Assembly (NCBI RefSeq): GCF_900631945.1
Contig: NZ_UZWE01000030.1
Location: forward strand, 124,001-188,000
From: Paracoccus haematequi
GTDB lineage: Bacteria; Pseudomonadota; Alphaproteobacteria; Rhodobacterales; Rhodobacteraceae
Length of the DNA stretch: 64,000 bases
Direction of reading: 5' to 3'
The translations under genes were made by a program, and so were the position numbers. The notes beneath the pieces were generated by a model that was not told where the DNA came from, ran no database searches, and was given only the letters and a program-made list of their open reading frames with translations. Below, piece by piece: positions 1 to 8,563 of this stretch; position 1 is the stretch's first letter; every line of letters starts with the position of its first letter.

Positions 1-61
1 CCTCGCGTCCGCACGAGAGGGACCATAAGCAAGGTAGTCTCAAGATTCCGTAGAAAATGCG

Positions 62-130
62 CTTTGCCTTGGACAAATATCCTCGGGGGGGAACGCGCAA
101 GGCGCGTGGGGGGGGCAGACAGCCCCCCTG
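62..130. repeat. REP-like intergenic element, copy A
   Basis: The element reads CTTTGCCTTGGACAAATATC on the plus strand (core AAATATCC at 75-82). A small hairpin ACGCGC/GCGCGT follows (93-107), then GGGGGGC/GCCCCCC (110-128). It abuts the stop codon of the minus-strand deaminase gene at 131. Related copies lie at 43576 and 48796, each just downstream of a minus-strand gene. It may act as a terminator or mRNA 3' end. Bases 1-61 show no supported feature. Confidence 0.55.
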
Positions 131-1480
131 CTACCCCGCCAGACGCGCGACGGCCTTTTCGGCGCGCGCCCGCAGATCGCGCGGGTCGGCAGTCAGCAGC
201 CGGTGATCGTCAACCACCGCCCGGCCCGCGACATAGACCGCGCGCGGTCGCACCGGAGCGCAGAAGATCAGCGCCGCGACCGGATCCCATTGCCCGGCCA
301 GAGGCAGGTCCGACACATCCCACAGCACCAGATCGGCCTGCATCCCCGGCTTCAACGCCCCGATGTCGGACCGCCCCAGCACCCGCGCCCCGCCCAGAGT
401 CGCGATCTCCAGCGCCTCGCGCGCGCCCATCGCGGCGGGACCGTCGCGCAGCCGCGCGACCAGCATGGCCTGCCGCGCCTCCAGCCCCAGATGGCTGCAA
501 TCGTTGCTGGCCGATCCGTCCACGCCAAGGCCGACCGGCACCCCCGCATCCCGCATCGCCCGGACCGGGGCGATGCCGCTGGCCAGCCGGGCGTTGGAAC
601 AGGGGCAATGCGCGACCCCGGTGCCGGTGCGGGCGAACAGGTCGATTTCCGGGGCCGACAGCTTGACGCAATGGGCGTGCCACACGTCGTCGCCGGTCCA
701 GCCCAGGCTTTCCGCGTAATCGCCCGGCAGCATCCCGAAATTGTCCAGGGAATAGCGGATGTCCTCGTCATTCTCGGCCAGGTGGGTATGCAGGCGCACG
801 CCCTTCTCCCGCGCCAGGATCGCCGCGTCGCGCATCAACTCGCGGCTGACCGAGAAGGGCGAACAGGGCGCAAGTCCCACCTGCACCATCGCGCCCTCGC
901 CCGCGTCGTGGAAGGCGTCCACCACGCGTTCGCTGTCGCGCAGGATCGCGGCCTCGTCCTCGACCAGCGAATCCGGCGGCAGCCCGCCCTTGCTTTCGCC
1001 GATCGACATGGCTCCGCGCGTGGCGGTGAAGCGGATGCCGATCTTTTGCGCGGCCTCGATGCTGTCGTCCAGGCGCGACCCGTTGGGGTAAAGATACAGG
1101 TGGTCCGACGAACAGGTGCAGCCCGACAGGGCCAGTTCCGCCAGGCCCACTTCGGCCGACAAGCGGATGTCGTCGGGCGTCATCCGCGCCCAGATGGGAT
1201 AGAGCGTGCGCAGCCAGCCGAACAGCGCGGCGTCCTGGGCCGCGGGCACGGCGCGGGTCAGGGTCTGGAACAGGTGATGATGGGTGTTGACCAGCCCCGG
1301 CGTGACCACGCAGCCCGAGGCATCGACCACCTCGGCGCCGTCGCGCGGCAGGTTTTCACCCGCCGCGACGATCTTTCCATTCTCGACCAGGACATCGCCG
1401 CCCCGGATCTCGCGCCGGGCGTCGTCCATGGTGACGACGACCTCGGCGCCCCGGATCAGCGTTCTAGTGGTCCGCGACAT
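131..1480 (-). CDS. 8-oxoguanine deaminase (amidohydrolase superfamily)
   Basis: The 449-residue protein is a zinc amidohydrolase of the ATZ/TRZ type. It shows the metal motif NTHHHLFQ (His67-69), HTHLAE (His231, His233, Glu236), HAHC (His268, His270) and the catalytic Asp in GVDGSASND (Asp321). Its overall pattern fits bacterial 8-oxoguanine deaminases, which convert 8-oxoguanine to urate; other aminated-heterocycle deaminases of the family are possible. The start at 1480 is preferred over a longer reading frame because it begins with the normal first beta strand. It overlaps the 3' end of the permease gene by 17 bases, so the two are probably co-transcribed, which fits a shared purine or urate role. 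Confidence 0.8.
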   Translation of the reverse strand: MSRTTRTLIRGAEVVVTMDDARREIRGGDVLVENGKIVAAGENLPRDGAEVVDASGCVVTPGLVNTHHHLFQTLTRAVPAAQDAALFGWLRTLYPIWARMTPDDIRLSAEVGLAELALSGCTCSSDHLYLYPNGSRLDDSIEAAQKIGIRFTATRGAMSIGESKGGLPPDSLVEDEAAILRDSERVVDAFHDAGEGAMVQVGLAPCSPFSVSRELMRDAAILAREKGVRLHTHLAENDEDIRYSLDNFGMLPGDYAESLGWTGDDVWHAHCVKLSAPEIDLFARTGTGVAHCPCSNARLASGIAPVRAMRDAGVPVGLGVDGSASNDCSHLGLEARQAMLVARLRDGPAAMGAREALEIATLGGARVLGRSDIGALKPGMQADLVLWDVSDLPLAGQWDPVAALIFCAPVRPRAVYVAGRAVVDDHRLLTADPRDLRARAEKAVARLAG

Positions 1481-2942
1481 GGCCCGCCTCGCGGATCGCG
1501 GCTTCGTCCACATGGGCCGCGCCGTTATAGAACCAGTTGAGGATCACCGCCGTGATCGCCGCCAGCAGGATGCCGGAATGGATCAGCGGGTGGATCGCGT
1601 GCGGCATCCACTGGTTGAAGTTCGGCGCCACCAGCGGGATCATCCCCATGCCCACCGAGATCGCGACGATGAACAGGTTGTGCCGGTTGGTCGCGAAATC
1701 GACCCGCGCCAGAATCCGCACGCCGGTCGCCGCGACCATGCCGAACATCACCAGCCCCGCGCCGCCCAGAACGGTCGTCGGCAGCGATTCCACCAAGGCG
1801 CCCATCTTCGGGATCAGCCCCAGCACGATCATGATCGCGCCCCCCGCCACGCAGACGAAGCGCGACCGGATGCCCGTCACGCCGACAAGGCCGACGTTCT
1901 GGGAAAACGACGTATAGGGGAAGGTGTTGAAGATCCCGCCGATCACGGTTCCCAGCCCATCCGCGCGCAGGCCGGCGGCCAGGGATTTCTGCTCCAGCGG
2001 CTTCTTGCAGATGTCGGACAGCGCCAGAAACATGCCCGTGGATTCGATCAGCGTGACCAGCATGACCAGCACCATCGTGGCGATCATGATCGGGTCGAAG
2101 GTCGGCATCCCGAAATGGAACGGCTTGATGACCGCGAACCATTCCGCCGCGCCCACCTTGTCGAAGCTCATCATGCCCAGCAAGGCCGCGACCACGCCGC
2201 CGACGACGATGCCCACCAGCACGGCGATGTTCGACAGAAAACCGCGCGCGAATTTCGACACCAGCAGGATCGTGCCCAGCACCAGCACCGCGATCAGGAT
2301 GTTCTGCCCCGCGGCATAAAGCGGGTTCTGCACCGTCGGCGCCAGGGTCACGCTGGCGGGGACATTGCCCGCCGCGCGGGCGGTCTCCAGCCAGGCGGCG
2401 GCTTCGGGGTCGACGATCTTCGGGGCGGTCGGACCGGCTTGCAGGCCGAAGATCCAGTTGATGCCGATGGGCATCAGGCTGATGCCGATGGTCAGGATCA
2501 GCGTGCCCGTCACCACCGGCGGAAAGAACCGCAGCATCTTCGAGATGAACGGCGCGATGACGATGCCGATCACGCCCGCCGCGATGATGGCGCCGAACAG
2601 CGCCCGCGCGCCTTCATGCCCCGGCGTCGAGGTGGCGACCGCCACCATCGGCCCGACCGAGGCGAAGGTCACGCCCATCATCACCGGCAGCTTGATGCCG
2701 AACCACTGGGTCGCGCCCAGGCTCTGGATGATGGACACGATGCCGCAGACGAACAGGTCGGCGGAAATCAGGAACGCCACCTCCTCGGGCGGCAGGTTCA
2801 GCGCGCGGCCCACGATCAGCGGCACCGCGATGGCGCCCGCATACATGACCAGCACATGCTGGAACCCAAGCGTCAGCAGCTTGGGCGCGGGCAGCAGTTC
2901 ATCCACCGGATGAACGCCCCCCTGATAGGTTGCATCAGACAT
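1464..2942 (-). CDS. NCS2 family xanthine/urate permease
   Basis: The 492-residue polytopic membrane protein belongs to the nucleobase-cation symporter 2 family. It opens with the typical QHVLVMYAGAIAVPLIVG segment and carries the family signature region SQNVGLVGVTGIRSRFV (around residues 340-356). This arrangement is closer to the xanthine/uric acid branch than to uracil permeases. It should import xanthine or urate across the inner membrane. It lies directly upstream of the 8-oxoguanine deaminase gene and about 35 bases after bhcD. Substrate choice between xanthine and urate cannot be fixed from sequence alone. Confidence 0.85.
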   Translation of the reverse strand: MSDATYQGGVHPVDELLPAPKLLTLGFQHVLVMYAGAIAVPLIVGRALNLPPEEVAFLISADLFVCGIVSIIQSLGATQWFGIKLPVMMGVTFASVGPMVAVATSTPGHEGARALFGAIIAAGVIGIVIAPFISKMLRFFPPVVTGTLILTIGISLMPIGINWIFGLQAGPTAPKIVDPEAAAWLETARAAGNVPASVTLAPTVQNPLYAAGQNILIAVLVLGTILLVSKFARGFLSNIAVLVGIVVGGVVAALLGMMSFDKVGAAEWFAVIKPFHFGMPTFDPIMIATMVLVMLVTLIESTGMFLALSDICKKPLEQKSLAAGLRADGLGTVIGGIFNTFPYTSFSQNVGLVGVTGIRSRFVCVAGGAIMIVLGLIPKMGALVESLPTTVLGGAGLVMFGMVAATGVRILARVDFATNRHNLFIVAISVGMGMIPLVAPNFNQWMPHAIHPLIHSGILLAAITAVILNWFYNGAAHVDEAAIREAGHVADH

Positions 2943-2977
2943 TGCGGACCTCCCTTTCCACGGCTGCCTTGTTTTGT

Positions 2978-3940
2978 TCAGATCTCGACCTTGGTGGCCT
3001 TTCCCTGTTCTTTCGCCAGTTCGACCACGGCCCTCGCGACGGCCAGATCCTGCAAGCCCACGCCGGTGCCGTCGAAGATGGTGATCTCTGCATTGCCGCG
3101 TCCCTCGTGCTGGCCGGTGATGACCTGACCCAAGGGGATGACATCGCTTTCGGAAATCAGTTTCTGCGCCGCCGCGTGCTGGAATTCACCGATGCTGAGC
3201 GATTGGGCAACTTCGTCGGTAAACAGGCGCGCACGGGCGACAAGGGCGGGGTCCAGCTCCTGCTTGCCCTTGGTGTCGGTGCCCATGGCCGCGATATGGG
3301 TCGGGCCCTTGACGTGACCGTCCAGCAGAAGCGGCTCAAAGGCCGAGGTGATGCTGACAATCACGTCCGCCTGTTCGCCCAGGGTCGGCAGGTCCACGGC
3401 CTCGAACGGCAGGCCCAGCTCGGCGGCGGTGTCGGCCAGGCGGGTCAGCATGTCGGGATGCGGGTTCCAGCCGATGACCTTCTCGAAATTGCCGAAGCGC
3501 ACGGCGGCGCGCATCTGGAAGGCGGACTGGTGGCCCGCCCCGATCATGCCCAGCACCTTGGCGCCTTGCGGCGCCAGGTATTTGCTGCTGACCGCGCTTG
3601 CCGCCGCCGTGCGCAGGGCGGTGAGCAGGTTCCCTCCGACCGCTGCCGACACGCGTCCCGTATCCGGGTCGAACAGGAACACGGTGGACTGATGGTTGAT
3701 CAGCCCGTGACCCGCGTTGTTCGGCCAATATCCCCCGGCCTTCAACCCCAGCGTCATGCCCGCCCCGTCGAAGCCGCCCTTGAAGCCGTAAAGCGCATCC
3801 TCGTGCCCGATGGCCTCGCGCACGACGGGGAAGTTGCGGGCATCCCCCCGCGCCATGGCGGCGAAGACCGCCTCGACCGCGTCGAACGCGGCCTCGGGGG
3901 TCATCAGCCCGGCGATCTCGGATTCAGGAACGACCCACAT
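2978..3940 (-). CDS. bhcD: Iminosuccinate reductase BhcD
   Basis: The 320-residue protein belongs to the ornithine cyclodeaminase/mu-crystallin family, with a nucleotide-binding glycine motif GMIGAGHQSAFQM near residue 131. It is the last gene of bhcABCD, and its ATG directly abuts the bhcC stop codon. In the beta-hydroxyaspartate cycle of Paracoccus denitrificans, BhcD reduces iminosuccinate to aspartate and so regenerates the amino donor used by BhcA. The assignment rests on family plus the exact four-gene order. Taken alone, it could be any ornithine cyclodeaminase-like dehydrogenase. Confidence 0.93.
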   Translation of the reverse strand: MWVVPESEIAGLMTPEAAFDAVEAVFAAMARGDARNFPVVREAIGHEDALYGFKGGFDGAGMTLGLKAGGYWPNNAGHGLINHQSTVFLFDPDTGRVSAAVGGNLLTALRTAAASAVSSKYLAPQGAKVLGMIGAGHQSAFQMRAAVRFGNFEKVIGWNPHPDMLTRLADTAAELGLPFEAVDLPTLGEQADVIVSITSAFEPLLLDGHVKGPTHIAAMGTDTKGKQELDPALVARARLFTDEVAQSLSIGEFQHAAAQKLISESDVIPLGQVITGQHEGRGNAEITIFDGTGVGLQDLAVARAVVELAKEQGKATKVEI

Positions 3941-5104
3941 TCAGAAGGCTTTCCCGCGCGCGGACACCGGCCACAGGGCTTCCACCTTGCCGTTGCGGAC
4001 GCCCACATACCAGTCATGGACGTTGCAGGTCGGATCGCAATGGCCCGGCACCAGCCGCAGCTTGTCGTTGACCTTGAGGACGCCGTTCGGATCCTCGACC
4101 ACGCCGTGTTCGTCGCTGCACTTGATGTATTTCACATCCGTGCGGCCATAGACGAAGGGCAGCCCACTATCGACCGACTGCGCCTTGAGGCCCGCGTCCA
4201 CCACCGCCAGATGCGGCTTGGCGTGGGACATGACCGAGGTGAGGATGAACAGCGCGTTTTCCCATTCGCCCTGGTCGATGCGGCGGCCGTCCTTGTCGTG
4301 GATGCGGCCATAGTCGGCATCCATGAAGGCATAGCTGCCACACTGCAATTCGTTGTAAACGCCCGAATTGCTTTCGAAATAATAGCTGCCGGTGCCGCCG
4401 CCGGAAACGAACTGCGGCTCCAGCCCCTCGGCCTTCAGCGCGTCCACCGCATCCTTGACCTGCGCGATAGCGGCGTCCAGCTTGGCCTTGCGGTCGTCAT
4501 AGCTGTCCATGTGCTGCATCGCGCCCTGATAGGCCTGGATGCCCTTGAAGGTCAGGTTCGGCGCGGCGGCGACGGCCTGGGCGATCTCGACCACTTCGGG
4601 CGTCGTCTTGACGCCGCAGCGCCCTGCGCCGCAGTCGATTTCCACGAAGACGCCCAGTTCGGTGCCGTGCTTTTGCGCCGCCGCCGACAGATCGGCCACG
4701 TTCGCCACGTCATCGACGCAGACCGTCACGGTCGCGCCCAGCTTGGGCATCCGCGCCAGACGGTCGATCTTGGCCGCGTCGCGGACCTGGTTGCTGACCA
4801 GAATGTCCTTGATGCCGCCACGGGCAAAGACCTCGGCTTCACTGACCTTCTGGCAGCAGACGCCGATGGCGCCGCCAAGGGATTCCTGCAATTTCTGCAC
4901 GTCCACCGACTTGTGCATCTTGCCATGGCTGCGGTGGCGCATGTTATGCGCCTTGGCGTAATCGCCCATCTTCCTGATGTTGCGCTCCAGCGCGTCCAGA
5001 TCCAGGATCAGGCAGGGCGTCTGGATGTCCGCCTCGTCCATGCCCGGCAGCGCGGGCACGTCGAAGCCGACTTCCAGATTGTCGAAGTTCACGGGTGCGT
5101 TCAT
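3941..5104 (-). CDS. bhcC: Beta-hydroxyaspartate aldolase BhcC
   Basis: The 387-residue protein is a fold-type III PLP enzyme of the D-threonine aldolase family. The PLP lysine lies in HRSHGKMHKS (Lys62 by family position), and the metal site is GHCDPTCN (His355, Asp357). In the beta-hydroxyaspartate cycle it condenses glycine with glyoxylate to erythro-beta-hydroxyaspartate. The ATG at 5104 follows an AAGGAG site with 7-8 bases spacing and lies 11 bases after the bhcB stop. Length and context match the P. denitrificans enzyme as I recall it. Confidence 0.95.
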   Translation of the reverse strand: MNAPVNFDNLEVGFDVPALPGMDEADIQTPCLILDLDALERNIRKMGDYAKAHNMRHRSHGKMHKSVDVQKLQESLGGAIGVCCQKVSEAEVFARGGIKDILVSNQVRDAAKIDRLARMPKLGATVTVCVDDVANVADLSAAAQKHGTELGVFVEIDCGAGRCGVKTTPEVVEIAQAVAAAPNLTFKGIQAYQGAMQHMDSYDDRKAKLDAAIAQVKDAVDALKAEGLEPQFVSGGGTGSYYFESNSGVYNELQCGSYAFMDADYGRIHDKDGRRIDQGEWENALFILTSVMSHAKPHLAVVDAGLKAQSVDSGLPFVYGRTDVKYIKCSDEHGVVEDPNGVLKVNDKLRLVPGHCDPTCNVHDWYVGVRNGKVEALWPVSARGKAF

Positions 5105-5115
5105 GGTGGCGCTCC

Positions 5116-6063
5116 TTAGATCCAGGGCAGCTTGTCGAGATCGACATTGCCGCCGGTGATGATGATGCCGACGCGCTTGCCGGCGAATGCGTCCTTGTTC
5201 TTCAGGATGGTCGCCAGCGGCACGGCGCTGCTTGGCTCCATCACGACGCGCAGATGCTTCCAGATCAGCTTCATCGCGTCGATGATTTCCGCGTCGGATG
5301 CGGTGTAGATCTCGGACACGTGGTTGCTGACGAAATGCCAGGTCAGATCCTTCAGCGGCACCAGCAACCCGTCCGCGATGGTCTTGGGTGCGTCGTCGGC
5401 GATGATATGGCCCGCCTTGAAGCTGCGATAGGCGTCGTCGGCCTGTTCCGGTTCCGCCGCGATCACCTTCACCTCGGGCGCCAGCGTGGAAAGCGTCAGG
5501 CAGGTGCCCGAGATCATGCCGCCGCCGCCAATGGGCGCCACAACCATGTCCAGCCCGTCGGTCTGCTCCATGAACTCGCGCGCGCAGGTGCCCTGCCCGG
5601 CGATCACGCGCGGGTCGTTGTAGGGGTGGACGAAATCGCCGCCGGTCGCCGCCTGAACTTGCGCAAAGGTCGCCTCGCGCGAGCTGGTGGACGGTTCGCA
5701 TTCGGTAATGACCCCGCCATAGCGGCGCACGGTGTCCTTCTTGGCCTGCGGCGCGGTGCGCGGCATGACCACGTTGCAGGGGATCCCCCGGCGCATCGCC
5801 GCATAGGACAGGCAGGACGCGTGGTTGCCCGAGCTGTGCGTGGCAACGCCCTTGGCCGCCTGCGCCTCGTCCAGGCCGAAGACCGCGTTGGCGGCGCCGC
5901 GGACCTTGAAGGCCCCCGGCTCTTGGAAGTTCTCGCATTTGAAGAACAGTTGCGCGCCGGTCAGGTCGTTCAGGTAATCCGACACGCGGACCGGCGTGCG
6001 GCGGATATAGGGCTGGATGCGGTCATGCGCGGCCAGCATGTCCTCGTAAGTGGGAATATCCAT
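5116..6063 (-). CDS. bhcB: Beta-hydroxyaspartate dehydratase BhcB
   Basis: The 315-residue protein is a fold-type II PLP enzyme related to threonine dehydratase and serine racemase. Lys53 in GAFKVRGAANAV is the Schiff-base lysine, and the phosphate-binding glycine loop GGGGMISG spans 179-186. In the cycle it dehydrates beta-hydroxyaspartate to iminosuccinate. I chose the ATG at 6063 because GAGGG lies about 5 bases upstream. An in-frame ATG at 6075, overlapping the bhcA stop, would add four residues and lacks a better site. The neighbours bhcA and bhcC fix the role. Confidence 0.94.
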   Translation of the reverse strand: MDIPTYEDMLAAHDRIQPYIRRTPVRVSDYLNDLTGAQLFFKCENFQEPGAFKVRGAANAVFGLDEAQAAKGVATHSSGNHASCLSYAAMRRGIPCNVVMPRTAPQAKKDTVRRYGGVITECEPSTSSREATFAQVQAATGGDFVHPYNDPRVIAGQGTCAREFMEQTDGLDMVVAPIGGGGMISGTCLTLSTLAPEVKVIAAEPEQADDAYRSFKAGHIIADDAPKTIADGLLVPLKDLTWHFVSNHVSEIYTASDAEIIDAMKLIWKHLRVVMEPSSAVPLATILKNKDAFAGKRVGIIITGGNVDLDKLPWI

Positions 6064-6074
6064 GGCGTCCCTCA

Positions 6075-7262
6075 TCACGCGGCCTTTTGCAGGGCGGCGG
6101 CGCTGTGGCGGTAATGGTCCTGGGCGGCGGCGACACCGCTGCCCAGCGTCACGGGCAGGCCCAGATCGGCCATGACCATTTCCGCCGTGGCGATGCCCGA
6201 CAGAGCCATGACATCGGTCAGGCTGCCCAGATGGCCGATGCGGAACACCTTGCCCGCAACATCGCCAAGCCCGGTCCCGAAGGCCACGCCATAGGCGTTC
6301 AGCGCGTGGCTGACGATCTTGTTGGCGTCGAACCCTTCCGGCGTGCGGATCGCGCTCACGCTGTCGGAATAAAGCTCGGGGCGCTTGGCGCAAAGCTGCA
6401 TCCCCCAGGCCCCGACCGCGCGGCGCACGCCCTCGGCGATGCGGTGGTGGCGGGCGAAGACGTTCTCCAGCCCCTCGTCCAGCAGCATGTCGCAGGCGAC
6501 GTTCAGCCCGTTCAGCAGCCCGACCGGCGGCGTATAGGGATAGCCGTTGGCGGCATAGCCCCTGGCCATGTCGCGGATGTCGAAGAAGGTGCGCGGCAGC
6601 GTCGCGGTCTCGACAGCCGCCATGGCCTTGGGCGAGAAGCCGACGATGGCGAGGCCAGGGGGCAGCATGAAGCCCTTCTGGCTGCCGGTCACGGCAATAT
6701 CGACGCCCCATTCGTCCATGCGGAAATCATAGCACGCAATGGATGAAACCCCGTCCACGAACAACAGCGCCGGGTGGCCTGCCGCATCCAGGGCGCGGCG
6801 AACGGCGGCGATGTCGCTGCGCACGCCGGTCGCGGTCTCGTTATGGGTGGCCAGGACGACCTTGATCTGATGCGCCTTGTCGGCGGTCAGGATTTCCTCG
6901 AAACGGTCGGCGGGAACGCCCTCGCCCCATTCCTGGGCGACGACCTCAACGTCCAGCCCGTGGCGCTGGCACATGTCGATCCAGCGGTGGCTGAACATGC
7001 CGTTGCGGGTCGCCAGAACCTTGTCGCCGGGCGACAGCGTGTTGGTGATCGCGGTTTCCCAGCCGCCGGTCCCGGTCGAGGGGAAGACGAAGACCTGCCC
7101 CTGCGTGGTCTTCAGCACCTTCTTCACACCCTCCAGCGCGGGATGCAGGATCCGCCCGAAGACCGGGCTGCGATGGTCGATCGTGGGCATGTCCACGGCC
7201 TTGCGCAGCACCTCGGGGATATTGGTCGGGCCGGGAATGAACACGGGATTCTGGCTGGTCAT
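6075..7262 (-). CDS. bhcA: Aspartate-glyoxylate aminotransferase BhcA
   Basis: The 395-residue protein is a class V PLP aminotransferase. The PLP lysine is Lys196 in VTGSQKGFML, with FVDGVSS about 27 residues before it. In the beta-hydroxyaspartate cycle it transaminates glyoxylate with aspartate to give glycine and oxaloacetate, the net product of the cycle. The ATG at 7262 is fixed by a strong GAGGAGGAAC site; a longer in-frame reading frame reaches into the regulatory region and is not supported. It is the first gene of the operon. Related enzymes include ureidoglycine-glyoxylate aminotransferase, an alternative reaction worth keeping in mind next to the purine genes. Confidence 0.94.
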   Translation of the reverse strand: MTSQNPVFIPGPTNIPEVLRKAVDMPTIDHRSPVFGRILHPALEGVKKVLKTTQGQVFVFPSTGTGGWETAITNTLSPGDKVLATRNGMFSHRWIDMCQRHGLDVEVVAQEWGEGVPADRFEEILTADKAHQIKVVLATHNETATGVRSDIAAVRRALDAAGHPALLFVDGVSSIACYDFRMDEWGVDIAVTGSQKGFMLPPGLAIVGFSPKAMAAVETATLPRTFFDIRDMARGYAANGYPYTPPVGLLNGLNVACDMLLDEGLENVFARHHRIAEGVRRAVGAWGMQLCAKRPELYSDSVSAIRTPEGFDANKIVSHALNAYGVAFGTGLGDVAGKVFRIGHLGSLTDVMALSGIATAEMVMADLGLPVTLGSGVAAAQDHYRHSAAALQKAA

Positions 7263-7286
7263 GGCTGTTCCTCCTCTGATAAGCGC

Positions 7287-7315
7287 AGGATACCCCCTGC
7301 GGCCAGATGCCACAA
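7287..7315 (-). promoter_or_regulatory. Candidate sigma-70 promoter of bhcABCD
   Basis: On the minus strand, TTGTGG (7315-7310) is followed after 17 bases by TATCCT (7292-7287). This places the start of transcription near 7280, about 18 bases before the bhcA ATG. The -35 box is weak, as expected for an activator-dependent promoter. The palindrome at 7322-7336 lies six bases upstream of it. Confidence 0.5.
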
Positions 7316-7321
7316 TTTTTC

Positions 7322-7336
7322 TGGAAAACATTTCCA
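7322..7336. promoter_or_regulatory. Candidate BhcR operator (IclR-type palindrome)
   Basis: TGGAAAACATTTCCA is a perfect inverted repeat of six bases around a 3-base spacer. It matches the E. coli IclR operator consensus TGGAAATNATTTCCA outside the centre. It lies in the 185-base divergent region between bhcA and bhcR, centred about 49 bases upstream of the inferred bhcA start of transcription. That position suits an activator for bhcA. Confidence 0.7.
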
Positions 7337-7447
7337 TTTTGGCGATAAAAGCCGAAATAGCGGAGCAGTTCAGGGACTTGGCATTTTTCAAAGGTGCCGC
7401 CACGATTTTCGCGCTTTCGGATATGTATTCTTTAGGAAGGGACGAAA

Positions 7448-8248
7448 ATGTCAGAACCGACACGTCGCAGGGGCCGCCCCCGCAGCGCCAAGGACACAGG
7501 CGGCACGGTGCAGGTGCTGGACCGCGCGCTGGACATGCTGGATCTGCTGGCCGCCCATCCCAGCCTGACGTTGAGCGAGGTGGCCGAGCGGATGGAGCAG
7601 TCGCCCTCGACCGTGCATCGCCTGCTGCATTCGCTGGCGGCGCGCGGCATGGTGGAAAGCGACCCGGCCACGCAGGCCTGGAACATCGGCCCCGCGACCT
7701 TCCGGCTGGGGTCTGCCTTCATGCGCCGGTCGGGCATCGTCGAACGCGCCCGCCCGATCCTGCAAGCTCTGATGAAGCATACCGGCGAAACCGCGAACCT
7801 GGGGATCCTGAACGGCGACGCGGTGCTGTTCGTCAGCCAGGCCGAAACGCAGGAAACCATCCGCGCCTTCTTTCCGCCCGGCACCCGGTCGCCCCTGCAC
7901 GCGTCCGGCATCGGCAAGGCGCTGCTGGCCTTCGGCCGCCCCGAGATTCTGCGCGGCTATCTGGACGGTCCCGGCCTGACACGGTTCACCGACCGCACGC
8001 TGACCACGCCCGATGCCCTGTCCGAGGACATGGCCCGCATCCGCGCCCGCGGCTTTTCCTTCGACGACGAGGAAAAATCGCGCGGAATGCGCTGCATCGC
8101 CGCCCCGGTCTTCGACCTGACCGGAGAGGCGATCGCAGGCGTCAGCGTCAGCGGCCCGACCCACCGGATCGGGCATGAACACGTCAAGACGCTGGGTGCG
8201 GTCGTGGCGGCGGCGGCGGCGGAACTGTCTGCGGCGATGGGGGGCTGA
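7448..8248 (+). CDS. bhcR: IclR-family regulator BhcR
   Basis: The 266-residue protein has an N-terminal winged helix-turn-helix (about 20-80, including LTLSEVAERMEQSPSTVHRL) and a C-terminal IclR effector domain (about 90-265). It is divergent from bhcA, the arrangement described for the P. denitrificans cluster, where the regulator responds to glyoxylate. The ATG has AGGAAGGGA upstream. A basic N-terminal tail (RRRGRPRSAK) probably adds minor-groove contacts. It probably controls the bhc operon through the palindrome at 7322. Confidence 0.92.
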   Translation: MSEPTRRRGRPRSAKDTGGTVQVLDRALDMLDLLAAHPSLTLSEVAERMEQSPSTVHRLLHSLAARGMVESDPATQAWNIGPATFRLGSAFMRRSGIVERARPILQALMKHTGETANLGILNGDAVLFVSQAETQETIRAFFPPGTRSPLHASGIGKALLAFGRPEILRGYLDGPGLTRFTDRTLTTPDALSEDMARIRARGFSFDDEEKSRGMRCIAAPVFDLTGEAIAGVSVSGPTHRIGHEHVKTLGAVVAAAAAELSAAMGG

Positions 8249-8251
8249 ACC

Positions 8252-8563
8252 CTAAAGGTGCCGCTGGAAATCCATGCGCTGATGCAGGATGCGCAGGATT
8301 TCCACGGTCCCGACAGGGTCGCGGCGGAAGAAGATGACATGGCGGTTGCAGCGGCAGGACATGACGCCCGGACGGATGGCGGACCGCTGCTGGCCCGCAA
8401 CAGCGCCATCCCGTATTCGGTCGAACATCGTCGCAAAATCGCCGAGATAGTTGTTCCGCTGTGCCACGCCCCAGTTCTGCTGATTATAGCGGCCGATGCC
8501 TTTCAAATCCTCTCGTGCCAGCGACGAAATCAGCAAGTCAGGCACGCTTCCGGTTTTCCCCAT
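8252..8563 (-). CDS. parE: ParE/RelE-family toxin
   Basis: The 103-residue protein has the ParE-type pattern: an N-terminal amphipathic helix (LAREDLKGIGRYNQQNWG), then a beta-sheet core ending in CRCNRHVIFFRRDPVGTVEILRILHQRMDF. It lies 3' of and overlaps the parD-like gene, the normal antitoxin-toxin order. The ATG at 8563 gives a 26-base overlap. A GTG at 8545 would give a shorter overlap and a protein six residues shorter, starting at PDLLIS. The ParE class usually targets gyrase; this is family knowledge, not visible here. Confidence 0.85.
   Translation of the reverse strand: MGKTGSVPDLLISSLAREDLKGIGRYNQQNWGVAQRNNYLGDFATMFDRIRDGAVAGQQRSAIRPGVMSCRCNRHVIFFRRDPVGTVEILRILHQRMDFQRHL

Noticed and set aside
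1284..3128. 614-codon open frame opposite the permease gene
   Set aside because: It is antisense to the conserved NCS2 permease, and its translation is a compositional artefact rich in His, Arg, Asp and Gln.
7263..7463. Longer bhcA start about 200 bases upstream
   Set aside because: It would cover the promoter, operator and bhcR start. The ATG at 7262 has a strong ribosome site and the family N-terminus.
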